Assembly (NCBI GenBank): GCA_026874595.1 | Contig: CM049308.1 | Location: forward strand, 78,540,124-78,604,123 | Direction of reading: 5' to 3' | Origin: Sipunculus nudus | Lineage: Eukaryota; Annelida; Sipuncula; Golfingiida; Sipunculidae | DNA: 64,000 bases | In this document: positions 46,301 through 58,300 of the stretch, piece after piece | Position numbering within the stretch: position 1 is the stretch's first letter | How the letters are laid out: every line of letters starts with the position of its first letter | The notes under the pieces: model-generated | Told to the model about the DNA's origin: nothing | The model's database searches: none | Seen by the model: only the letters and a program-made list of their open reading frames with translations | Program-made: the position numbers and the translations under genes

Positions 46301-49300
46301 TATATCCTTTCCCTTGTTTACTTGTGAAGGTGAAAAAAAGGTAAACAAATGAGACCTTCAGAGGGCTTTGACCTGTTGTGCACTGCATGTCAGAAATGGG
46401 TGAAGAATTTTATTGTTCCACTTATCATTATACAGTAACACTTGTACAGTTAGGTTGATGTTCAGAGAGATTAAAGTGATTGTTTTGATGAACCAAATTC
46501 TGTCCATACTGTATCAGTGACAGTATGATGATTCTATATCTGTACATGCCTGTATCAGGTCAGAATGGTTATCATTAAAGATCAGATGATTAAAATGTTA
46601 GAACAGGTCCATGATCTCACAATCACTCTGTAATTAGGGAAGACCTTGAAATAGTCATCCACATTCAGCAAAAATCAATGTAAAGGCTGTAACTGGTTCC
46701 TTTTGGGGAAAACTGGGTGAAATTTGATTTTAGAAAATCAGAAATGTAAGTATGGCTCAGGAAAGGTAATTTAGATATTTGTAATATTGACCAGGTTGGG
46801 ATATTTTTTTATGCCCCACCACAAAGTGGCCGGGGCGTATAGTTTTACCCATGTCTGTCATACCATCATTCCGATATCAAACACTTGTACGCACTTTTTT
46901 TGCAAAGCCTGCAGATATTGGCCTGATTTTTGGTGTGTGGGTAGATAATGACCAGTTACACTGATAGAGTTTGTTAGACTGTTTGACAGCTTCTGAACAT
47001 AGAAAATTTCATGAAAAATAAAAATTTTCATTATAAATGCACATGTACACGATGCGTTTCATAATGCTTGTAGATACTGGCTTGATTTTTGGTGTGTTGG
47101 TGCACAATGACTACTTACAGATAGAGTTTGCATTTTGTCCCTGTTTACCTACTTTTGACCTTACGATGGCTCATGAACATTTTCATGATTAATACATGTT
47201 ACACACTTTTTTTAAAATGTATGCAGATATTTTTCTGGTTTGTTTGTGTCATGGCCAGTTACAGATCGAGTTAGTATTTTGTCCAGGTTGACCTACTTTT
47301 GTCAGTTGGATGGTTCCATAACAGAAATTTTCATGAAAAATAGAAATTTTCACAATAAATGCACATTTCTGGACTTTGTTTCACATTGCTTTCAGGTATT
47401 GGCCTGACTTTATATGTGTAGGTGCATAATGACTGCTTACAGATCAAGTTCGCGTTTTGTCCGAGTTGACATACTTTCTGCTGTTTGACAGCTCCTGAAC
47501 ATAGAAAAATTCATGAAAAATATAAATTTTCATGATAAATGCATGTGTACACACTTTTTTCACAGTGCATGCAGATATTCACCGGATTTTTTTGTGTTTT
47601 GCTGGATTATGGCCAGTAACAGATTGAGTTCACATTTTGTCCCGGCTGACCTACTTTTGACAGTACGACGGCTCCTAAACATATAACTCTTCATGATAAA
47701 CGCACATGCGCAGATTTTTTTTTGGACAGTGCCTGCAGATATTGGCCTTATTTCGGTATCTTGTTGGATCATGACTAGTTACTGATGAAAAATGCACTAA
47801 GACTTTTTAGCTCAGCTGACTATAAGTCATCTGAGCTAAAGTCGTGGTCCATTGTCCGTCGTCCGTCTGTCTATCTGTCCGTCCGTCCGTCTGGATGTCC
47901 GTCCGTGAGACTGGCACGTTTCGACACTGTTGGACCTACGAATCTGAAATTTGGCATACAGTTAGATGTCCCTAAAATCTCCTACCATGCTGAAAATTGG
48001 GTCAATAGGACTTCGTTCCTTTGAGATATTAAGGAAAAACCTCAATTTTTTATTAGAAATCTATTTTCACACTTCAGGACTGCCTTATATCAAAACCACT
48101 CATCTGGTTTTCTTCATATTTACCATAAATATTCCTCTATATAGTTTCTATGTACATGCCAGATATTAAGTCAGTATTATATAATGTAAAAAAGTTAATG
48201 GCCCAAACATAATGGACTTTTTAAAAAAATCAGGAAGATATTTGGTCACTTAAGACCAAAAGTGTTGAAGGTAGGGACTTTTTTCCAGTAATACAACTTT
48301 AATTAATCAAAATTAAATTGTATACCAAAAATTAGATCAAAATCTGGTAAATTTTTTTAAATATTGGCAATAATATAAAATTGGTCCCTTAAATTTTGCC
48401 CAACTTTGGCCACGGCACGTTTTTTTCCTGTAAGTACTGTGGATTTAATCTTCACAGCATGTATACATGAGGATTTAATCTGTTAAAATCTGAAATTTGA
48501 CATTAAAAGCTGCAAAAGTAGGCTAGTTATTGAATTGTTTTGGAGGCTCTTGTTGTATTCCCTTACATTGTCAAGCAGTCCACTTTGATGACTGTAGGTC
48601 ATTCAGTGCACATCTATATGCTCCCCAGGCTGTTGGCATTATTTTAGATGTCCCCAAAATCTCCTACCATACCAAAAATTTGGTCATTAGGACTTCATTC
48701 CTTTGAGATATTAAGGAAAAAAAACTACGTTTTCCATAAAAAAAGCCATTGTTACACTTCAAGGCTGCCTAATATCAAAACCACTGATCTGTTTTTGATT
48801 GTATTTAGTATTCACTTTCTTTCATACATTTTCTACAAACATACCAAAAATTAGGTCAGTATTGGGTATTATTTTGAAGTGTTATGGGGCAAAACATAAT
48901 GCAATTTTTAAAAAAATCAGGAAATATATTTACTCACCTAACATGAGAATTGCTGAACCTAGAGACTTTTTTTCAGGAATATAACTTTATTTAATCAAGA
49001 TTCAATTGTTTACCCAAAATTAGATCTGAATTTTGCAAATTTTTCAAGTTATTAGCATAAATAAAAAATCAATACCTTAAATTTTGTCCATCTTTGGCAC
49101 TGTTGATTTAATTTTCACAACTTATATACATAAGGATTTAATCTTTTAAAATCTGAAATTTCAAAGAAATTGATTGGAAAGAATAACTTTTATTCATGTT
49201 TTCATACACCATGTCAAGTGTTGTTTACATCTAGCCCACCTAGTAGTACAGCCTTCACTTGCATTATGTAACCCACCCCAGGCAGCTTGCCTTGGGTCAG

Positions 49301-52300
49301 CTTGGCCACTACCAGCAGGCTTCCCCTCTGCCCTGCACTCCCCCCCCCCCCAGCAGGTGCATAAACTAGATGAATGTTATTATTTTCTGTATTTGATTCA
49401 TTCTTATTCTAGGCTATCCTACATTTTAGATTTTGTATTTTACCACCAGGGTTACAGTGATTAAATTGTACATTTAATTGTGTCCACAAAGTGGTGTATT
49501 GCTATGAAAGTGTGGATGTTCATGAGATAAGTAATTCCTTACTTCAGAGGAGTAAAAACTTCACCAGGTGTGAAATTGAGTATTAATTCCAGTAATAAAT
49601 TAAAACTGGGATAGTAATTGTATCCGCCAAAACAGAGTTTTGTGGATACTATGTTTTCAGCTGGCCGCCGCCGCCGCCGCCGCAGCCGCCGCGTAGGTGT
49701 CCGGAGAACTCCTCCGTAACCGCTGGGCGGAATTTTCCGAAACCCGGGATTATGTTCGGGTCACATGTGAACTGCTGCGCCCCGATTTTGTTTTGACCTC
49801 TGACCTTTCCTTTGCGCTCTGCGTCCGTTTGTGCGTCTGTTTCCACACATAAACCCACATATCTCGGGAACCGTTTGACCGATCAGGAAAATTCTTTTGC
49901 ACAAATGTAGCCCTCGGAGAGCTTTATTACATACACCAAAAATGGTGGCGCCACCTGCAACCATGTTTGCACAGTGTCCATCTGTTCGTCTGCCTTGGGT
50001 TAAAATCACTCATATCTCTGCAGTGACTTGACTAATTCACCTGAAATTGGGCATGCGTAAACATCCTGGATAGCTTTTCTGATTTTATGACAGGTGGCGC
50101 CACCTACATTCACGTTTACGCTGCAGACATCCAAGCTCATATCTCGGGAACCGTTTGACCGATCAGGAAAATTCTTTTGCACAAATGTAGCCCTTGGAGA
50201 GCTTTATAACATACACCAAAAATGGTGGCACCACCTGCAACCATGTTTGCACAGTGTCCATCTGTTCGTCTGCCTTGGGTTAAAATCACTCATATCTCTG
50301 CAGTGACTTGACTAATTCACCTGAAATTGGGCATGCGTATACATCCTGGATAGCTTTTCTGATTTTATGACAGGTTGCGCCACCTACATTCACGTTTACG
50401 CTGCAGACATCAAAAGTCATATCTCAGGAACCGTTTGACCGATCAGGAAAATTCTTTTGCACAAATGTAGCCCTTGGAGAGCTTTATAACATACACCAAA
50501 AATGGTGGCGCTACCTGCAACCATGTTTGCACAGTGTCCATCTGTTTGTCTGCCTTGGGTTAAAATCACTCATATCTCTGCAGTGACTTGACTAATTCAC
50601 CTGAAATTTAGCATGCGTATACATCCTGGATAGCTTTTCTGATTTTATGACAGGTGGCGCCACCTACATTCACGTTTACGCTGCAGACATCCAAGCTCAT
50701 ATCTCAGGAACCATTTGACCGATCAGGAAAATTTTTTTGCACAAATGTAGCCCTTGGAGAGCTTTATAACATACACCGAAAATGGTGGCACCACCTGCAA
50801 CCATGTTTGCACAGTGTCCATCTGTTCGTCTGCCTTGGGTTAAAATCACTCATATTTCTGCAGTGGTTTGACTAATTCACCTGAAATTTGGCATGCTTAT
50901 ACATCCTGGATAGCTTTTCTGATTTTATGACAGGTGGCGCCACCTACAATCAAGTTTACGCTGCAGACATCCAAGCTCATATCTAGGGAACCGTTTGACC
51001 GATTGGGCCAAAATTTTGCATGTGTATAAATCTCACATAGCTCTTTATCATACGCAAAACTGGTGGCGCCACCTGCAGCCATATTTGCACAGCTCCCATC
51101 TGTTTGTCTGCCATGGGATAAAATATCCATGCTAATATGCAACACTTCACCCGTTCCATTCTGATTTAGGCGGATACAAGTAGTCGCTTGTCGACTACCC
51201 GTATTCTAGTTAGCACAATGATATTGTTTGTCCCTCATTCAACCAACAGTGTGTTTAATTTATTTGAAAAGATGTTTTATTTTATCAAATTTACTGAATC
51301 TTTTATTTTATTTTGGTGAATAAAATTAAGCATGTACTGAAAACTCATAGGTACCTATGTACATGCCAGAAATTATGTCAGTATTGTGTAATATGTAGAC
51401 ATAGTGGGCATCACAATAATGTACCTTGTCAAGACTAAAGAGATATTGTGTCATACAGTCACAAATTCATGAATCACTTCATCAGCATAGTTAATCATAA
51501 CATCATATCTGTCAAATTGAAAGCTTGCAGACTACCATACACTTTAGATCCTTCAACAAATAGCCTTATCATCATTCTACTACTGCTTATTACTGCTGTC
51601 ATTGCATTCATATTTGCTCAAATATATCACAATTTTCAACCCCTCCTAAATAAATAAAAAATAAATCACTATATTTGACTCTATTAATCCATCAGTCAGG
51701 TAATTTCATTTATTTTTTACTCACATATTACATTTAATTCTTTTATAATAGCCCAACATGTCCATGATATTCATAAGCTTTATCAACTTGATATAGTATC
51801 ACAGTGGAGAAACATTTATAGTCCAATCATGATCAGCTGAGCGCCGTGACCCATGGGTCCCTTGTTTGCTCAATGCATGCAGATATTCACCTGATTTTTT
51901 CCCGTGTTGGTAGATAATGACCAATGACGGATCAAGTTTGCATTTCGTTCCGGTTGACCTGTTTATGATTGTATGACGGCTCCTGAATATTTCATGGAAT
52001 TTCTTATCATCATAATCATTGGTCTACATTAACTGTACAATGTTAAATCATTAAGAGAAAATGATACAATTCTCGGTCCTTCAGTATTGCTACATTTATA
52101 GTCCCCATCACATTAACAAATATTTCTAATTTGCTCCAGGAGGGGGCATTTGTGTCGTTCAAACACATCTAGTTTCTTTCAATTTTAAGGCGCATCTTTC
52201 TTGCAAATTATTTTCAAACCTGGTTACACCTGTCTAAACTTCCAATTCGGTTAACTGGAAAACTTTATCTCATTGTTATGAAAAAGGGTTCCAAGAAATA

Positions 52301-55300
52301 TCAGCTGTTGGTTTGAGATGTACACTGTGATGGCCTTGTAGGGTAGATTACTTGTCACCCAGTTCTTCTTAACTGCTATAAAATGCAAAATAATATGAAC
52401 CATGATCAGATTTAAATGTAACAGTCCAGGAAATCCAGTCAAATACAAGCTACAAATAAACCAAGCGCTCCCAGCCATTCTGGTAATGTAGGTTCTAGGT
52501 AGAACAAGCACAGCCCCAGGGACAGTCAGAGGTAAGTAGCTGCTGTCCTCCACACTGGGGACCCAAGCAGTAGTTTGTATTCTGTACTGCTTGGCTTCTT
52601 TGCCAGGGCCAGACCTATTATATCTTAGAGCTCTCTGGCACCACTGCCATATAGCAGGTATCCAGTCTAATTTGACCTCCAGGGGGAATTTATGAACATG
52701 CTGTTGTTGCTTGCAGTTTATAAGGATTGCCTACAGGAACAGGATATAATCTGATGATTAAGACAGGAGTGATCATAGCCAATGTACTAGATGGTACTCA
52801 GTGAGCACATGCCACTACCAGTACCAGGTCCTCATGCAGACATACAGTAAAGTTCTCAATAGAATATGCGTATTTTATTGGGATAATGTGGTTAATGAAT
52901 TGGGGAATTTTGTATTTAGTCCTCCTGATATATGGGGTATCACTGTGAATCTAATCTGGAGCAATGTGAAAAATGTCTGAGTGTGAATAGGAGCGAGAAT
53001 AATGAGCAAATTGTGACTGATAGCTTATTGAACTAGAATATGGGGAGTTGACAGGTGACTACCGGTACATTTATTTGCCTAATCCCAGGGGCATGGATAA
53101 TTGTGAGGCCTGGAATGGCCCCTGATGTGACAGTCCTTAAAATTTGTGGCATCAGAGATGGCAAGTATCCCAAAACACATGGACATTTATAGCTAAAAAA
53201 AGTCAAGTGTACAAGATAAAAGTTATTTTTGGACAACACCTGCAAAATTTCAGGCTGATACATCAAACCTCACCTAATATATGTGTGATTTTCACCAAAT
53301 ATAGGACAGCATGCAAAAATGTTTGAAGGTATTGCATTACCTAAATTGCATAAAAGATAATACAATCCTAAATCTGTGGACATGCAAAATTTAGGCCAAT
53401 ACATAAAAAATGAACGCATAAATGTATTTAATGATTATGAGCTGCCTCTCTTGTGTATGAGAAATATATCCAAGATGGATGGACATAAACAGATGGATGC
53501 CAGATGAAATTGCTTGTAGGTGGCACCGCCAGTCTTGTATTAAAGATTCAGCAATTGAGGATATATTGTCATGCACAATTTCAGGCTTATATATTAAACC
53601 ACCCCTGAGATAAAAGCAGGGATGTATTCATCCAATACATGATTTAGGTGGGGCCACCAGTCTTTCAAAATGAGAAATCTACCAAAGATATATAAACATG
53701 GAAATTTCAGACTGATATGACAAATCACCCATAAGATATGTGCATCAATGTATTCTACAAACACCTGACATAATGTGCCACCAGACTTGTCTACGACATT
53801 GCTATCCAAGATGGATTTAAACTTTATCAATTTCAGGCTGGTGCATCAATCCACTCCTGAGATGTGAGCAGTTTTCACCTAAAACAGATTTATGGATGGG
53901 TGTATGCAAAAACAATTGTAGCTGGTATCCAAGAACTATGGACATGCTAGGGTAGGTTAGTGGTTAAGGCGTTGGACTTTGGAGCTAAAGGTCCCGGGTT
54001 TGAACCCCTCTGGTGCCTCAACGGCATGATAGTGAAATCTTGTTACAGAACCTCAGAGATTCGCTATAATGTCTTAATGACAGCTTATGACTTCTGGATT
54101 ATTCCTGACCCTGTGCATATAAAACCTGAAATCCAGAAGGCTTAATGATAACATATCATTCTTATCATATGTATACCTTCATCCTCATTCAATAGGCAGT
54201 GCCACCAACAGGCCATGGATCTGTCATTTAACAAAAAAATAAACTATGGACATGCAACATGTTAGGCAGATACATCAAACCACTTCTGAGATTTATGGCA
54301 TTGTTATATTCTGTGAACAGGTGATTAGAGCTGGTGCCACCTGTCATGTGTACAAGAAAGCTATCCAAGATGGATGAACATGCGTATAATTAGGCTGATT
54401 TATTGAACCATTCCTGAGATATGAGTGATTTTTGCCTGAGCAAACGGATGGATGCCACTAAAAAATGATGCCACCAGTCTTGAGTATGTGATAAAGGTTT
54501 CCAAGATCTATGGACATGCACAGTTTCAGCCCTATAGATTCAACCACTCCTGAGATAGGTGCTATTATCACTAAGAAAAGGACACACAGATGGACTCTAC
54601 CTGAAAAGGATTAAAGGTGCCACCAGCAGTCTATAATTATGTGAAGATATAAGTATGCCCGGTTTCAGAAAGGCATGTCAGGGGTCTCAGAGGGGTTCTC
54701 TGGGAAATGAATGCAACGTAGGAACCTGTGTGAAAATAAAACATCTGTGAAATTCCATTTGGGTGGATATAATGAGACAGGATCCCAAACAATTATACAT
54801 TTAATCTGTGTTAATTATGCCACCATTTGTTAAAAAAGGCAGGTGCAGAGATAGAGAACATTTTCATGTCATATATGCAGGTTATCATGCCATTTATCAA
54901 CATAATCAATTATCAACATATGGCATTTTAAAAATATAGCATGGTTTAAATAAAAGCAGCACATTCCTGCCCTAATGGTTAAGGTACATGCTCTCACAAT
55001 GCATTGCCTAGTATGCCCTCCCATTACCCAGGCCTACCTTCATTCAGTGAAAATGTGACTGACATGGACAGTCAACTTACACTTTGTATGAAAAGATATA
55101 TAGATAAAACAATTTTTATTTCAAAATTTTATGTTGCATAAAAAAAAACAGAACACTGATGTACTCAATATTTTGTAAAGGAGTCTGATTACTGTACACA
55201 TACTGCAAACTTTGGTGGCCTGTATGTGCAATTCAGTAGGCAAATCCCAGTGACAAATTGACTGACATGGTTGGTCAGCTTACATTTTGTATTTACAAAT

Positions 55301-55333
55301 ATTTGTGAATAATGTTATTTAATTAACAACAAT

Positions 55334-55384
<51 letters not shown>

Positions 55385-58300
55385 AGAAATATAACACTGA
55401 TGTACTTGATAATTTGCTGTCTTAGGTCAGATTTTCCACTCATGAAACTATAAAACGATGCAAATTGTAAGCAAATTTTAACACCCTTTGGTAAAAAAAA
55501 AACTACCTGTATTGCTGAAAGTTTATGGCAGAGAGAGTTGTTGCTCAAAGCAGGGACCACTGTGTTTCTTAAACTCCAAGGGGGAAGCATGTTGTACATT
55601 GAATTATTTTTATAGTTTTGACATATTCAGTAATATTTATATGATCAGCAAATAGCTTTGACTCTGAATCTAGTTTTATATCCCATATTGATCTGTATAT
55701 ACATCTTACAACATATGGCAGTCAGTGAAATATCACAGTGTGTATATAGCTGACTAAACAAAAACATTTGGATCTTCTGAAAATATTTGGATGTTTCTCT
55801 ATTCCTCAGGAAAGCATGTTCTTAAAACTGAAATGACTTGCTCTTTAGGGAATCATGTTTTACTAATTTTAGAGAAATGCAAAAATTCTTTCTGACCAAG
55901 TTATCATTTCAGCATGTGGCCTCACATTTTTACCTTAAGCAGTATATAAGAATCCAATATAAAAATGCTTATTACCATTAGAACCCATATAACCCATGGC
56001 ATGTAGGTATGTAACATCTTTGTTGTGTCTCTTCAGGTCCGACAACAAACTAGTGGTGGTTCCTCCAGCGTCGTCAGGCACACCTACCGGACCTATAAAC
56101 ATGGAGGGGTCAGTATATACCCACAACACAATTAAAAGTTGGTTAAAAATTATAGCATCAAAATCCCTCAGAATTGAGTTGGATTATCAGTTGTTCTGTC
56201 ACACCTCAAAAGTGACAGTTATCTTTTAGTCCTTTCTATGTGTCGCTGATAAGATATTACTGAAGTAAATGGCTTAAGGACCATTTTGTTAGATGTATAC
56301 TCACCAACCTCTGTCCACCTTATTTGCTTTTCTTTATATATATATATATGTTGAGGGAAGAATGAGAATCAGGGAAGATCCGGAATCCTCCTGGGAAAAA
56401 TGAGAATTCAGATATTTCCAAAATTCTGATTTTTCCCGGGAATAATGGGAATTCCCATTCTTCCCGGGGAAAAATGAGAATTATTTCATACTATGATTTG
56501 ATTTTGATTTTTCCCGGGAAGAATGAGAATTCTGATTTTTCCTGGGATAAACCAGAATTTTTATTTTTCCCAGCCAGCTCCAATTTGTTAAATGATATCC
56601 TTTTAATAGTTAAGGTGGGTTAAGTTTGCATATTTTACTAGGGTATTATAACCAGACTATAATGTTATTAACTGACCATTGCTAAAAGAACAGTAACATT
56701 AATTTTTTGTCATGAAAAAAAAGTAGAAAACACATTTTTGTTAAAATCAGTTTTATTCACACATGATAGTACTAAACCCATCACATACATGTAAGTTGAA
56801 AACCAGCAAACCTGATATTTACATATTAGTTCTAAGCACACATGATTCAATTATAAAGATTTCTAGATGTGAATATTTTTAATCTACAATTCAGTGAAGA
56901 TAAACATCTATGTTAGATAGACTAACACATCTGACAAGTTGTCAGTGAGCTACTGACATCTATACATGTTAAGTTCAACCATAAAAAAAATATATACCTA
57001 TTATTTTATATGCTAATTTTATTTCTTTTTTAACACTAGAACAGTTCAGAATTAATGTGAAAGAAAGATGATCAAAGTTTCTTTCTGAAAAAGAGAAATA
57101 AGTATGAAAAAAATTTAAAGAGTTAAGTTGGCATCAATAATTCCAATTCTTCTGGAGACTGGAATTCTCATTTGTCCCGGGAAGAATGAGAATTCTCATT
57201 CTTCCCGGGAGAATGGGAATGCCTTCATACCATCTCTGGATTCTCATTTTCCCCGGGAAAACTCAGAATTCTCATTTTTCCTGGGAAGATTCCAAATCTT
57301 CCCAGATTCTCATTCTTCCCTCGACTTATATATATGCATCACAAAAATGCCATATTCATTTCCGGAGAACTCCTCTGAGACTACTGGACCGATTTTACCA
57401 AAATTTACACTAATTATCAGGTCAGATGTGAACTGGTACCTAACCATTCGGCATTGACCTCTGACCTTTCCTCTCTCCAGTGCGTCCATCTGTGCATCTG
57501 TTTTGACACATTAACCCAGACTGGTTTGACGTATCTTCCTGAAAATTTGCATGTGTTTGGGATCTTACATTGCTCCTAATCTTACAAGAAACTGACCGCA
57601 CCACTTGCAACCATTTTTGCAAAGTCCATCTGTTCGTTTGTAATGGGTTAAATCACTCATATCTCGAGAGTGGTTTGACTTATTTACCTGAAATTTGGCA
57701 TGCATATACATCCTTGATAGCTTTCTTGATTTTATAACAGATGGTGCCACCTACATTCATGTTCAGTCTGCAGACATCGATGCTTATATCTCTGGACTTG
57801 TTTGATGTATCTTCCTGAAAATTTGCATGTGTTTAGATCTCACATAGCTCATTATCATGCACAAAATTGTGGCGCCACCTGCAACCATTTTTGCACATAG
57901 TCCATCTGTTTGTCTGCTGGTGAATAAAATCACTCATATCTAGGCAGTGCTTTGACTTTTCCACCTGAAATTTTGCACTTGAATACTTCTTTGATTGTTT
58001 CTCGTTCAAATATTAGGTGGCGCCACCTAAAATCATGTTTATGTGGCATACATCCATGCTAATATGAAACACATCTAACTCTGTTTCCCCTTGCCACTCA
58101 ATCCATCCCTCAGTTCACTTGTCCTACTCTGATTTTGGCAGATACACGTAGTTGCTTGATGACTACCCGTATTCTAGTTAATTATACCAATCCCAGAGTA
58201 TTTAAGATTGATTGGATATGTAGGTAACTTTTATGTGCTTGCCATAAATGGGTCGTATTGTGGTAGGAACAAGCGTCATTCTGTCTGTATGTCCATCGGT

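Larger units (their letters stand above)
47803..51863 (+). mobile_element. Helentron/HINE-like element, family C copy 2 (nested in B, host of A)
   Basis: 5' end TAGCTCAGCTGACTATAAGT with CTGAGCTA, GTCCGTCC-rich stretch, then two tandem copies of a 680-bp body unit (TAGATGTCC at 47,963 and 48,645). The second copy and the following sequence match family-C copy 1 in inverse. 3' end CAGCTGAGCGCCGTGACCCA with hairpin GACCCATGGGTC and CCTTGT. Interrupted at 49,619-51,210 by a family-A element. Confidence 0.75.
46810..52173 (+). mobile_element. Helentron/HINE-like element, family B copy 2 (host of a nested insertion)
   Basis: Plus-strand copy. 5' end TTATGCCCCACCACAAAGTG with inverse GGGGC; five degenerate ~180-bp monomers to about 47,800. 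It is then broken by family-C copy 2. It resumes at about 51,864 with the next part of a monomer (ATGCATGCAGATATTCACCT) and ends at 52,173 with GGGGGCATTTGTGTCG, a hairpin and ACACATCTAG before TT. Without the insert, the joint reads as a normal monomer (AATGCAC...CTTTT then GCATGCAG), as seen inside the array at 47,540-47,575. Confidence 0.72.
28700..56036 (+). other. Carrier intron 2 (27.3 kb)
   Basis: Single intron between PFDTVK and VRQQT. It contains about a dozen recognisable elements, listed separately. Stretches 29,040-31,150, 31,300-32,100, 37,410-38,260, 39,640-42,000, 43,380-45,660 and 52,180-53,380 show no gene, exon or repeat I can name; their short open frames look random. Confidence 0.75.

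Noticed and set aside
49855-51130. CRISPR array
   Set aside because: Repeats are directly adjoining 280-bp units without spacers in an animal genome; it is a minisatellite.
49649-51145. Several 70-80 codon frames repeated along the array and again at 63.3-63.9 kb
   Set aside because: They recur because the 280-bp unit recurs; 280 is not a multiple of three, so no long repeat protein is encoded.
53945-54020. A tRNA gene
   Set aside because: A and B boxes are present, but the acceptor stem ends do not pair and no clean anticodon arm forms; SINE is the better reading.
57128-57457. 109-codon open frame on the plus strand
   Set aside because: Made of the repeated TTCCCGGGAAGAATGAGAAT motifs of an inverted-repeat element; the translation is simple repeats.
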